Source of the DNA: Bemisia tabaci
Lineage: Eukaryota > Arthropoda > Insecta > Hemiptera > Aleyrodidae
Direction: 5' to 3'
DNA: 64,000 nt
NCBI RefSeq assembly: GCF_918797505.1
Contig: NC_092798.1
Span: 2,989,501-3,053,500, forward strand
Shown: positions 10,201-18,808 of the stretch, piece by piece
Numbering within the stretch: the stretch's first letter is position 1
Layout: the number at the start of each line of letters is the position of its first letter
Notes under the pieces: model-generated
The model's input: the letters and a program-made list of their open reading frames with translations, nothing else
The model's database searches: none
Told to the model about the DNA's origin: nothing
Translations under genes and position numbers: made by a program

Positions 10201-13200
10201 GTAAATTCTACCAATCCTTTTTTTCAGTGTACATTTTGAGTCATTTTGTACCCACATTTACGTATAGCATCCGCCATTTTCGGGCCGTAGCAGGCTACAT
10301 CCGGCCTAAGATGGCAGAGTTGAATTTCTAAATCCAGCTGTTGAGTAACGTTCTACTAACCACCACCTAATGTAACAGTTGTAATTTATATTTTTAATTA
10401 TTGTATAGTGTTTTTTGACCTGTGCCATAGCCCTAATAATGGGGCTCTCATGTACGAAAGTTATAATAAATAAATAAATAAATAAGAGTCAATCAGAGGT
10501 GATAACCGCAGTGGGCATACTCACCTAGTAAAAGTACTCGATCTCTGACAATGAGTAAATTTCTAAGTCGTGTTTTCTGGGATGTTGACAGCGGACAAGG
10601 CGAAGAAGGAATGGGAGAAACTGCGGCGGTGCTTCACGAACGCCCTCCACCGGCGGAGACAGAAACGAAGCCTGGACGAGTCGCGGGCGATGCCGCCGTG
10701 GAAGTACGAGGAGGCCATGTCCTTCCTGATGCCCTCCTACAAAGTCAAGAAGATGCTCAACGCGCAAGGCCAGGAGGAGCCCGGCGAACTTGCCGTCTAC
10801 GACCCGGAGCCCTACCTCGACCACGTCAGTCTCAAGTCCGAGGAGCATTCCGAGGACAGCGACCTAGAGGATCATTTCGTCGTCCATAATTCGGTAAGCG
10901 TCATTTTGACGTATTTCTGTCAAAAGAAACCATGTCGACGGTGTAAGTCGGCAATCACATAACTCGTTTGCGGTGTCTGAAAATCTCCGTCTCTATAATA
11001 TTTTTTTAAAGGAGAGCAAATTGACATTAGTTCTTGAAGTTTTTGCAGAATTTTCTTCAATTAGAGAAGAAAAAGCACGAAAGTTGTGAAGAATTGTCGT
11101 TAAGTAGTTATCCGTTTAAAAAATAAAGTATGATAGGAAGTTGTGAAGAATTGTCGTTAAGTAGTTATCCGTTTAAAAAATAAAGTATGATAGGAAGTCT
11201 GCGACGTCGCAAACCGAGTTATGTGATTGCCGACTTACACCGTCGATGTGCATTATGACGTGAGCCCTGTTATGCATATATTTTTATGGGTCTCAGGGCT
11301 CAAGTCTCAATGTACGTAATTTCGTTTGGCAAAAGTACGTCCATCTTACAGTCTTCATCGTGGTTTCCTGGTACGGGGACCCTGGTGAAAATAGGTGATA
11401 GGAACTGCGTTTCAAAGGACCATAGGAATTCTTATAGCCGGCTATAGGAGACGACAGAAAATCATATATCTGGCTGTAGAAAGCGAAGAATATCATACAA
11501 CCGGGTTGTGCGAAGTGGAAAAAAAATTATAGCAAGGCTTTACTGCCGTACTGCGGAAGAACGCTGCAACAATCGGGAGTTGCCAAATTTCCTTCGATAA
11601 AATGTTTATTTTTGGGGCAAGTCATGAATATTCGTCCTTGAAATTTACAGGAACTTAAGGCGAGATTGCGAACAAAATTACCTGTAAATTTTGAAGAAAA
11701 ATATTCATCAGTCTACCAGGAGATTCGTGTTTTATCAAAGGGAATTTGGCAACGCCTGAAGGCTCATACGGCGTTTTTCCTTAGCACGGCAGTATAGCTC
11801 CTATCGCCGTACTGTACAGAAAATTGCCTGGCTATATAGCTTTACCGCCATCGGCCATAAAGGCTATACGAAATTGTATAGCCGGCTATATAAGCTATAG
11901 CAAGTTTTACAGCCGGCTGTAGGTTTATAGTATTTTAGAACACAGATTCTACTCCCAATTTTTACCAGGGAATAACCGGGAACTCGGGAGTAATCAGGAA
12001 TGAAAAATTTTAAGGAAATTAGGGAATCAGTGCATTGAGCGTTCTCTTTTCAGAATAAAATCTATTTTTTTCACGTGACCGAACTCCTGGTTCATGTAAC
12101 CGAACTTCATTCATAAGTTCTTTTAACCTCATAAGTTCGGTCACACGAACTGAAAGTTGGGTTTGACGAACGGAAGAGTTGGGATGGTATGGAACACCAT
12201 GTTCTCCTTCATTTTGTGGATATGCAATTGTACCTATTTGGAAGTCGAAATAGTTGGATCGCGCGTGTTTTGTCCCAATTTTATCTTCTTGGAAGTCGAA
12301 ATTGTTGTATCACAGGTTTCGCCCTTTAACTATTCTATTTAGTCCTCTCTCGGCTCTTGACCCTCGAAAATTCGACTCGAGATCCAAAATTTGTGCCCTG
12401 TTTGGAAATGCGTAGGGCAGCGCGCGTACACCACTTCAGGAAGTGTACACAAAAATGGAGCGGATTTTGATTAAATAGCAATACTTCGATTTTGTATCAT
12501 CCATAATCCAAGGTAGCAGCCTACACCATTCTCCCAATGTCCACACGGAAAAAAATAACTCAGAGCTGAGCCCTAACGCTTTAGGTAAGATAGCACCGAC
12601 CAATAGCCTCAGGAGCAAGCTATGAGTTGGTTCCATTCCGTTCAATAATTTATTTCTATTCATAAAAACATAAAACGGTAACGGCCACATTGAATACCTC
12701 AAGTAACAAATTTGATTATTTCGTTTGAAAAAAAGAAGAAACAGGAAGAGAGGAGGTTCAATGAAAAATATTTGAAACTGGAATGAGGAATCGACTCACT
12801 CTTTATGTGCCTGAATTAGAGTTGAAAGAGTGACACCGTAAACTGACCTGCAGCCACTAGAAAATGCGAATAGGTAATGTAACGATTTATATTGATCTAA
12901 CACGAACATTTGAAATACTGGTGGCTGCTTACTTATTTGGTTTCTGGAGCCGCCAGCGAGTTTTGTTGTGTAAATCTCATTTCCTCCTGTTAGAATGTAG
13001 GATATCAATGTCTTGAAAGCAAAACCATTTATCTTCACTGAGGTGTTCCAGAATTTCCGCTCCTATTTTATTTCTTCGAAATTGTTTGTAGAATTGTTTG
13101 TTTCGAGAAAACAAGCCAATTTTATAGTTCAAAATGCATACAAAATATTCTGCTCATAGAGAAGGAAATACGTGGAAGTTTTAGAAAAATCACGTTAATT

Positions 13201-15089
13201 AGTTTTCCGAAGAAAAAATAAAGTATGACAGGAGGATTGCATTTTACAAAAAGGAACCACTAGCATTGCAATGATGCTAAGATTGTGCAACTTCATCCTT
13301 TGCAAAAAAATTGCGGAAATTCTGAAAAACTATCAAATTTAGATGGTAATTTTTGTCTTAAATTTACAGTTTTTAGCAAGTAAAATAGAAACTATTAAGG
13401 GATGATCGGGTTTTTCCTCCAATAAGACAAAAGAAGTTGCACAATCTTAGCAACATTGCAATGCTAGTGGTTCCTTTTTACAAAATGCAATCCAGGAAGT
13501 CTGCGACGTTTCAAATGGAGATACTTGGTTTCGCACTTTGGTCATCGATATGTAGGAATGGAATGTATTGAATGGGGTGCATTGAATGTTGTTAGAATGT
13601 TAGATATGTGTATGAGATATCAATTCTACATTTAATAAGTCCCCAAAATGTATTTCAGTTGATGAAAAGCAAAAAATCTGTTCTGCCAAGCTAAGGAAGA
13701 CGACCGCACGAACCTTAAGTAGTTGTCACATTCCCTCTAACGAAAAACGAATAAACTGTAAAAATTGTGTAAGATTTTCTTCAATTTGTTCAGGTAATTT
13801 TGTCCGCAATTTAATCTGAAATCTCCGGCAGTTTCAAGGAAAAATATACACAACTTTCCTCAGAAATGCTTGTTTTATCCGGGGAAATTTGGCAACTCTC
13901 GAATGTCCATGCGGCATTTTTCCCTAGCAGAGCAGAGTTGTTTCAAGGGATTTCTTAAAAGCGCGAGTCCTAAGCAGAGACACGAGACCCTCCACGGGCC
14001 TCTTCGCGAAAGGTGGAAGCTTTTACTTTCGGGGATTCAACACTTCCTTATGGACAATTAAAAGGGAGCAACAGTCATCACTCTTTCTTCCGCTGTTGAC
14101 CTACCTACATGGTGGATGATGAGCTTCGGGTGACGTCATGAGCCGAATAAGTTTCCCAAACCTCGGCTTGTTTTGGCTTGTTTGCAAAACGAAACGGCCA
14201 ACACCTTGTTAAACATCAACCATGTAGGTAAGTCAACAGTTTAACATTGATGCCCCAAAAGGAAAAGCTTCCACAATAGCCAAGATACGAGTGGAGGGTC
14301 TAGTTAGAGTACCTATATAGCGAGAGTATGGACAGATCGCTTCATGGAGGGCTTAGGGCCCAAAAGTGCAGCCACCCTTCTAACCAACTTCTAACGCACA
14401 AAATTTCACCGCCAGTCTGCACATTCCAATTCTAACCAAGATGGCTAAGAATGTACATAAATGAGCGTTCTTCCGCAAAAATGAGTAAAATGCAACAAGT
14501 AAGTCAAATACGTGCTTTATAAACGATGGTTCGTAACAATTGTATTAGTAAAGCACTCTGGATAATTGAGACTCATAGGTTGGCTGCATTTCTGGGCCCT
14601 AACTTTATTCGCGGAAACATCGGTGAAGGCCTGATGGATTTTCGGAGTTTCACATCTGTCTATACTCTCGCTATACACGTACTCTAGGTCTAGTTGTAAG
14701 TCTTCCAGCTGGTTTTGAGCAGGGATATTTTTAACGGTGTTGTCGTGTGGTTTCAGCACTGCTCTTCGACGGTTCCGATGGACGCGTCGCTGAAGGAGGG
14801 GAGGAAGAGGAGGCGGAGTGAGGAGGACATCCCGGTGGACGAGATCCCGATCCCTGACTGCATCCTGAGGGACAGCTCTCCGCGGAGGACCCTCCCCCTC
14901 CGACAGGACGACGTCCGGGACATGGACGAGACGGAGCTCTTCTTCCTGAGTCTGGCGAGGACGACCAAGACCCTGCCCCCGGCGCAGCAGGCCAGGGTCA
15001 AGCTCCTGGTCAGCCAGGCCGTCTTCCAGGCCCAGATGTCCTCCGTTGAGCCGGTCAACCTGTCGCTCCACAAGTCCAACAACAGCTGA
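4151..15089 (+). CDS. MADF-BESS domain protein, three exons
   Basis: Spliced gene with exons 4151-4280, 10592-10893 and 14757-15089, phases 1 and 0, giving 254 residues. The MADF domain (about residues 2-92) shows the usual spaced aromatics: W33EEIGQELG, then KKEWEKLR, then PWKYEEAMSFL. An acidic stretch (EEHSEDSDLED) and a basic GRKRRR near residue 160 follow; the latter is a likely nuclear signal. The BESS motif (about 200-238) starts DETELFFLSL and ends near VFQAQM. In this family MADF binds DNA like a Myb fold and BESS mediates protein contacts, so a nuclear transcriptional regulator is expected. The ATG at 4151 has G at -3 and +4 and begins directly at the MADF fold. An in-frame ATG at 3923 would add 76 residues that look like nothing and lie in a tandem repeat. 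Target genes cannot be inferred. Confidence 0.85.
4506..4892. mobile_element. GGACGTATTT-family inverted-repeat element, long form
   Basis: Ends TTTGGACGTATTTCTACCAA and the matching TTGATAGAAATACGTCCATT. Arms of about 55 bp include the GTGAGAAATATGGGGTGTGC stretch. The middle is GC-rich with TCATGAGCCCTGTCC. Related long forms lie at 17067-18808 and 62887-63936. Confidence 0.7.
4991..5121. mobile_element. GGACGTATTT-family element, short form
   Basis: 131-bp palindromic element: GGACGTGAGTCTGTCAAACG, ATGAGCCCTG-like centre, and the closing TTGATAGAAATACGTCC. Same family as 50034-50163 and 53398-53525. Confidence 0.75.
5122..6379. other. AT-rich intronic DNA, nothing recognised
   Basis: Part of intron 1 of the MADF-BESS gene. 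Short frames occur (for example 5875-6060 and 6060-6350), but without domain, codon bias or splice logic. Confidence 0.4.
6380..7760. repeat. Palindrome-bearing element in two tandem copies plus an inverted fragment
   Basis: Block 6415-6905 is repeated at 6990-7510: TTCATTAGAGAAAAAGTGA, GTGCCGTCAGGAA, TTTCTGCTTGATGTAA. Each copy begins with a hairpin built on CTACAAACCTAACAGG and TTGCGCAATGCG. A third, inverted fragment lies at about 7530-7730. Confidence 0.75.
6993..7063. repeat. Perfect palindrome, TTGCGCAATGCG centre (variant with GG)
   Basis: About 33-bp arms, CTACAAACCTAACAGGATAC and so on, around a TTGCGCAA centre with no loop. Copies at 34389-34453 and 63055-63122 carry GGG/CCC where this one has GG/CC, in both arms. 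Confidence 0.85.
9067..9360. mobile_element. 294-bp TIR element, ends CGCCTTCAGCTGCG
   Basis: About 55-bp inverted ends: CGCCTTCAGCTGCGTCCGCA at the left and its near complement at the right (GCTGAAGGCG). A 162-codon minus-strand frame crosses it and is a by-product. Confidence 0.75.
10017..10229. mobile_element. Mariner-like MITE with TA duplication
   Basis: Ends CACTGAATAAAAATACTGG and ...TTTTTTCAGTG flanked by TA on both sides. The inner arm GGTAGAATTTACCATTCC is repeated inverted. The related repeat at 55.87 kb shows the empty site AAACTACATTTTGAG with a single TA. Confidence 0.8.
10320..10485. mobile_element. 3' tail of a non-LTR retroposon
   Basis: Contains CCCTAATAATGGGGCTCTCA and ends in TAAATAAATAAATAAATAA, a typical reverse-transcribed tail. 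It sits in the composite repeat where the 55.6-kb copy lacks it; AGAGT on both sides may be the TSD. No coding part remains. Confidence 0.55.
10592..10893 (+). CDS. MADF-BESS gene exon 2
   Basis: Begins after TTGACAG and ends before GTAAGC. It encodes the MADF recognition part (DKAKKEWEKLRRCF and PWKYEEAMSFLMP) and the acidic linker ending in VVHNS. The acceptor has a poor pyrimidine tract, and the upstream 270 bp are a retroposon tail and a TE end. A TE begins about 13 bases downstream of the donor. Frame and family match fix both borders. Confidence 0.85.
10907..11343. mobile_element. GGACGTATTT-family element split by another MITE
   Basis: Left end TGACGTATTTCTGTCAAAAG, right end CAAAAGTACGTCCA, with the family centre TGAGCCCTGTTATGCATATA. 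The element starts 13 bases after the exon 2 donor of the MADF-BESS gene. Confidence 0.7.
10936..11245. mobile_element. Nested MITE, ends CGACGGTGTAAGTCGGC, TSD ATGT
   Basis: Inverted ends of about 45 bp, CGACGGTGTAAGTCGGCAAT and its complement, flanked by ATGT at 10932-10935 and 11246-11249. Inside, a 56-bp segment (TTGTGAAGAATTGTCGTTAA...) is repeated twice in tandem. Relatives with the same arms occur near 29040 and 43600-43850. Confidence 0.75.
11541..11794. mobile_element. CTGCCGT-family MITE
   Basis: Ends TACTGCCGTACTGCGGAAG and TTCCTTAGCACGGCAGTA, with GAGTTGCCAAATTTCC mirrored as GGAATTTGGCAACGCC. Other copies: 13683-13935, 36852-37105, 60777-61020. It lies in a TATAGCCGGCTATA-rich block (11400-11940) that looks like a second, older element. 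Confidence 0.7.
13234..13493. mobile_element. TIR element, ends GGATTGCATTTTACAAAAAG
   Basis: About 65-bp inverted arms: GGATTGCATTTTACAAAAAG, GAACCACTAGCATTGCAATG, then GATTGTGCAACTTC at the left, complemented at the right to ATGCAATCC. It interrupts a GACAGGAAGTCTGCGACGT repeat also seen at 11185, which gives the pre-insertion sequence. Confidence 0.75.
13683..13935. mobile_element. CTGCCGT-family MITE, diverged copy
   Basis: Ends CTGCCAAGCTAAGGAAGAC and CGGCATTTTTCCCTAGCAG, with GGGAAATTTGGCAACTCTCG near the right end. More diverged than the copies at 36852 and 11541. Confidence 0.55.
14305..14686. mobile_element. hAT-type element, TSD GGTCTAGT
   Basis: Ends TAGAGTACCTATATAGCGAG and CTCGCTATACACGTACTCTA, flanked by GGTCTAGT at 14297-14304 and 14687-14694. 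Inner palindrome GGGCCCAAAAGTGCAGCC / GGCTGCATTTCTGGGCCC. Related to 55615-55991. Confidence 0.85.
14757..15089 (+). CDS. MADF-BESS gene exon 3 with BESS motif and stop
   Basis: Acceptor TTTCAG at 14751-14756, phase 0; stop TGA at 15087-15089. Encodes a basic cluster, an IPVDEIPIPD linker and the BESS motif. The strong codon bias toward G/C in third positions across 110 codons, in an AT-rich surround, supports real coding sequence. Short shadow frames on the minus strand of this exon are not genes. Confidence 0.85.
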   Translation, partial: HCSSTVPMDASLKEGRKRRRSEEDIPVDEIPIPDCILRDSSPRRTLPLRQDDVRDMDETELFFLSLARTTKTLPPAQQARVKLLVSQAVFQAQMSSVEPVNLSLHKSNNS

Positions 15090-15131
15090 TGTCTTGCCTA
15101 GTTGCCCAGGATTTTTAGCGCAAGGTGAATC

Positions 15132-15443
15132 TAGAGTCCCTTTATACTGAGAGTCAAGACAACACCCCTCATGGAGTCACAAACGGGAATAAAGATTACA
15201 CAAATTGAACGTTTTTCGTAATCTTTGATCGGCTCATTCTTAAATTCCTTTCTCCGTTCCTTCTCTCATTCCGTTTGTTCCTTGCCGAACCCGAAATTCC
15301 TCGGTCCATTCCAGATTATAATCTTTGCAATGGGTGTAAATGTAATCTTTATTCCCGTTTGTGACACTGTGAAGGCCTAAAATACGGTTAACCAATCAGA
15401 AATGGATTCGCATTGTCTTGACTCTCAGTATAAAGGGACTCTA
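15132..15443. mobile_element. hAT-type MITE, TSD GGTGAATC, at the 3' end of the MADF-BESS gene
   Basis: 312 bp with ends TAGAGTCCCTTTATACTGAG and its complement, plus a second inner pair (GTCACAAACGGGAATAAAGA). The 8-bp TSD is exact at 15124-15131 and 15444-15451. It carries AATAAA on the gene's strand. Confidence 0.9.
15188..15193 (+). terminator. AATAAA poly(A) signal of the MADF-BESS gene, inside a MITE
   Basis: The first AATAAA after the stop at 15089. It lies inside the hAT-type MITE at 15132-15443, so the transposon may now supply the 3' end of the transcript. A complementary copy of the same sequence sits in the other arm. Assigned by position only. Confidence 0.45.
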
Positions 15444-15451
15444 GGTGAATC

Positions 15452-17066
15452 CAGGGTTTGATTAGGGATAATTCAAGATTAGGGATAGCGCCACCAGTCA
15501 CCATTGAGAATTTCACTTTCCTTCGATGATTACTGAAATAATATTGTTCATATTAAAAAAAAGCAGATCAATAAGATATAGCTTATTTTTTGCTCGATTT
15601 TTTGAGTCAAAAATATGTCAATTAGAATTACAAGCGCAGTGAAAGTACGGTTGAAACTTTCAGCTCAGCGGCGGCGGCCAAGCGCGCAACCGAACCCCTA
15701 ATGCTCTGTCTTTCCCTCTCCCAGTGCCGCAATGGGAATTACTCTCCGCCGTAGTTACGACTTTATTTTTGGGAATTTTGAGAATATTTTTTTACTGAGT
15801 GTTCCTCAAGTATGTTGCTATGCAGAAAAGGTGGAAAACGTTTTACCCTTATTCCTTAGTGCCAGCGATCATTTCCCGTCAGTTTTGCACTGATACTCAT
15901 TTTAGAGTTCAAATTTTTGACTCTATAAAAAAAAAAAAAAATCGAATTTGTTGGCCTTGCTTCCCCCGCAAAATCGTGTGGACTCACCTCTATTTTACCA
16001 CCTTCTTACATGCTTGTACAGTTCGGGCAACATGTTTTGGTGTTTTTTTTTTTGGTTTTTTTTTTTCTTTTTTTTCCTCATCTCCTGAGCAATTATTCAA
16101 AAACGTGTTGTGGGTAATGTGTTTTGAAAAGAAACCGAAGTTTGGCAAACTTGATTGGCTCATGAAGTTGCCCGAAGCTCATAAACCATCTGGTAGGCCA
16201 ACAGCCGAAAAAAGGGCGATGGCGGATTCTCCATTATAATTGTCCAAAAGGAGGTTTTGAATCCTCGAAAGTAAAATCTTCCACCTTTCACGAAGAGGCC
16301 CGTGGAGGGTCTCCCCATCTCCTTTCGTCTCTGCATGGATAGGAAACCAAAAGCCCGAAGATTGCTATGTATAGTGTTTCACGACGAACACAATGATCTA
16401 AATGAAAATTGTAAAAAAAAATTGATGAACACCGGGAGTAGCATTTTTGACGATTTCAACGCCGTCAACGGCTCACTCCATAGTTTTGAGTCATGCTGTG
16501 ATCGCCTTATATATATTTTTGAATTTTCCCAAATCATGTCATTTTCGTATTTTTTCTATGTACTCTTGGAATGAACCAGAACTAGCTCATCTTTGTTTAA
16601 GTATCTTGAAGTCTGATGTTTCTTTTTGAAAATTGTATTAGTTCCTGCAAGACCTAGAAAATGTAAATAGTACCGACAAAACGCTCTGTAATTAATTTTT
16701 GTACAATACAGTTTATATGTTTTTAAGTTCGAATTTTAAAGTTGTGTTTTAAAGCAGACTGCTTTACTAGTTTTCAGTAACCATCATGAATAGCAAAAGG
16801 TATTTATGAGTGACTGATTATTTTCTGTTGTAGTTTTATGACTGATATTTGCAGGGAGATAAAACTAACCGAAGAATAAGGGCAAAGCCCCATTTTTATG
16901 GCGCTGAGTAGTCCTCCCCCTCCCCCCCCCCCCAACGATTGAAATGAATTTAAACCTTAGTCTCAAACCTTTTAGTTAACATTTTCTTCATTTTGTCTCC
17001 TTTTGGACGACTTTTCCTGCTCAAACCTATCCATAATAAAGACGTGCGATTAAATCTGAAACATAT
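15452..17066. other. Intergenic, no gene seen
   Basis: AT-rich with T runs near 16040-16078. A 60-bp segment at 16248-16310 (CTTCCACCTTTCACGAAGAG) is an inverted copy of 13990-14050. Frames of 90-146 codons occur but are composed of homopolymers and carry no domain. Confidence 0.5.
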
Positions 17067-17208
17067 TTGGACGTATTTCTGCCAAACAGAACTATGTGCA
17101 GGTGGTAAGATGGCTGGATGGTGGAGTCGCGGTGAGCTGGATAAGAAACAATGTAAAAGTGTGCGTGTGTGCGTGATTCTTTTTAGTAAATGGAAAAGCG
17201 GTCTCAAA

Positions 17209-17340
17209 ATTGACGTCGATTCTCCAGAAAAAGACGGTTTCCCATGTAATCGACCCCGAGGACTCTAAATTTCATGTTCCCTGAGCTCTTCGGGGTCGAT
17301 TACATGGGAAACCGTCTTTTTCTGGAGAATCGACGTCAAT
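17209..17340. repeat. Perfect 52-bp inverted repeat
   Basis: Arms 17209-17260 and 17289-17340, for example GACGTCGATTCTCCAGAAAA and its exact complement, separated by about 28 bp. A third, diverged direct copy of the right arm starts near 17596 (GGTCGATTACCTTGGAAACC). Confidence 0.85.
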
Positions 17341-17745
17341 GTTGCGACCAAAGAGGAATCCTGAGAAATTTTTGGCGGGGGCGAGGCCCCCTTCCTCAGG
17401 GGTTACTTTCTGCCGTTCAGGGGGGTCAATTAGAACTCTTAGAAGTCACTTAAGATGTAAATGTGTTCTGCTCCTCAATTTGGATGCAATCAATTTGCGA
17501 TTTGGAAAGGAGCCCCGATTTTTAAAATTGGGCCCCCCCGTTTAACCCCCAAGGGGAGCTAGAGGAGCTTCGGGACCATGAAATTTGGATTACTCGAGGT
17601 CGATTACCTTGGAAACCGCCTTTTTCTGGAGAATTTACGTCAATTTTGAGACCAAAGAGAAATTATGGAGGGGGGGTACTGTCCCCCTCTTTAGGGGGTC
17701 ATTTTTGGGCCTTGGATGGTCCGATTTTGGATTTTCAGGGGTCAA

Positions 17746-18371
17746 TGGGCCTGTTGCATGCAAGAGATACAGCCGCGCGAATAGACTTTTTAGAGGTTAA
17801 ATGACACGAAAATTACGATGATCACATTAAAAAAGTCTGAAATACACTCCTTACTGCGCAATTTGCGTTGTTAGGAACGCGCTTTTTCAAATTTCCCGCG
17901 TCTGGGGGCAGTTTTCTAATCACCGGAAACGAGCGAATGTCGGGCTCGGTGATTTCCGGAAGATGCCGAGTCGTTGTTGTTGTTGTTATTTTTTCCTTCA
18001 GTTTGTTTACAAACCCAACGTAATCTCATATTGTGGTCCATATACGCTTTATGCGGTAACCAAATCGATCAACTTTTAAATATCCAACGCAATCCTTCTA
18101 CATTTCATTTCACGATGTCACGAGCTCCGATTTTTAGGTTATGTTGCCAGTTTTAGTTAACCGGAAATAACCGCGAGTTGCCGTTAATTGTTTCCGTTAG
18201 AAAACTGCCCCCAGACGCGGGAAATTTGAAAAAGCGCGTTCCTAACAACACAAATTGCGCAGTAAGGAGTGTATTTCAGACTTTTTTAATGTGACCATCG
18301 TAATTTTCGTGTCATTTAACCTCTAAAAAGTCTATTCGCACGGCTGTATCTCTTGCATGCAACAGGCCCAT
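17746..18371. mobile_element. 626-bp element with ~174-bp inverted arms
   Basis: Arms 17746-17919 and 18197-18371 are nearly exact complements: GGGCCTGTTGCATGCAAGAG, then GAAATACACTCCTTACTGCG, then TCTGGGGGCAGTTTTCTAA. It interrupts a GC-rich repeat with GACCCC/AAGGGGAG runs. Diverged single ends occur near 28140-28250 and 36345-36460. Confidence 0.8.
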
Positions 18372-18808
18372 TCCATGTGAAATTTTCCGTGCTTTTCAAT
18401 TCTGATGCGATCTATCCGCAATTCGGTCGGGAACCGTGACTTTTAGCATCGTGACCCCCCCTTTACCCCCAAGGGGAGGTGGGGGGGGGGGGGTTTCGGG
18501 ACCACGAAATTCGGATTCCTTGGGGTCAATTCCCTATTCAACCCTGCGGTCCCCGACTTCGTACGACCTATACCAACCGAGAAAAAGGCCTGGTACGGGT
18601 GGTCTGAAACACCCTGTATGTTGGACCCATGAGCCGTGGGCATAGGACAAAAACGTTGTGAGCGGGGCTCATGAGTTAAAGCAGCTCAAACATGACCGCG
18701 GCGGTGGCGGCTTCGTTGCGTCTGACGTCACCGGCGCTTTATAGTCCCCATTCGCACACCCCATATTTCCCATCCGCACATAGTTCTGTTCGGTAGAAAT
18801 ACGTCTTT

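Larger units (their letters stand above)
9755..10510. mobile_element. Composite repeat related to the 55615 element
   Basis: Shares GGGCTCAAGGGCCCAAAAATGG, TCATTGCCAACTTTTGACGG, CATTTTGAGTCATTTTG and CTAAGATGGC with the element at 55615-55991. It is interrupted by a mariner-like MITE (10017-10229) and a retroposon tail (10320-10485). Confidence 0.65.
4281..10591 (+). other. Intron 1 of the MADF-BESS gene (6.3 kb, TE-filled)
   Basis: No exon-like coding signal was found inside. It contains two inverted-repeat elements of the GGACGTATTT family (4506-4892, 4991-5121), AT-rich unique DNA (5130-6380), a doubled palindrome-bearing element (6380-7760), plain AT-rich sequence (7860-9060), a 294-bp TIR element (9067-9360), and a composite repeat at 9755-10510. 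That composite carries a mariner-like MITE and a retroposon tail. Confidence 0.75.
10894..14756 (+). other. Intron 2 of the MADF-BESS gene (3.9 kb, nested MITEs)
   Basis: Mostly mobile DNA: a GGACGTATTT element split by another MITE (10907-11343), a GCCGGCTATA-rich palindromic block with an inserted MITE (11400-11940), a TIR element at 13234-13493, another at about 13683-13935, and a hAT-type element at 14305-14686 that ends 70 bp before exon 3. The stretch 11950-13230 shows no gene. Confidence 0.7.
17067..18808. mobile_element. Long GGACGTATTT-family element broken by nested palindromic repeats
   Basis: Left end TTTGGACGTATTTCTGCCAA, then GTGCGTGATTCTTTTTAGTA as in the long forms at 4.8 kb (inverted) and 62.9 kb. 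The right end GTTCTGTTCGGTAGAAATAC closes at 18808, preceded by GGCTCATGAGTTAAAG. About 1.4 kb of other repeats (17205-18600) are inserted between. Confidence 0.65.

Noticed and set aside
15799..16239. 146-codon frame
   Set aside because: Built around A and T homopolymers encoding Lys and Phe runs.
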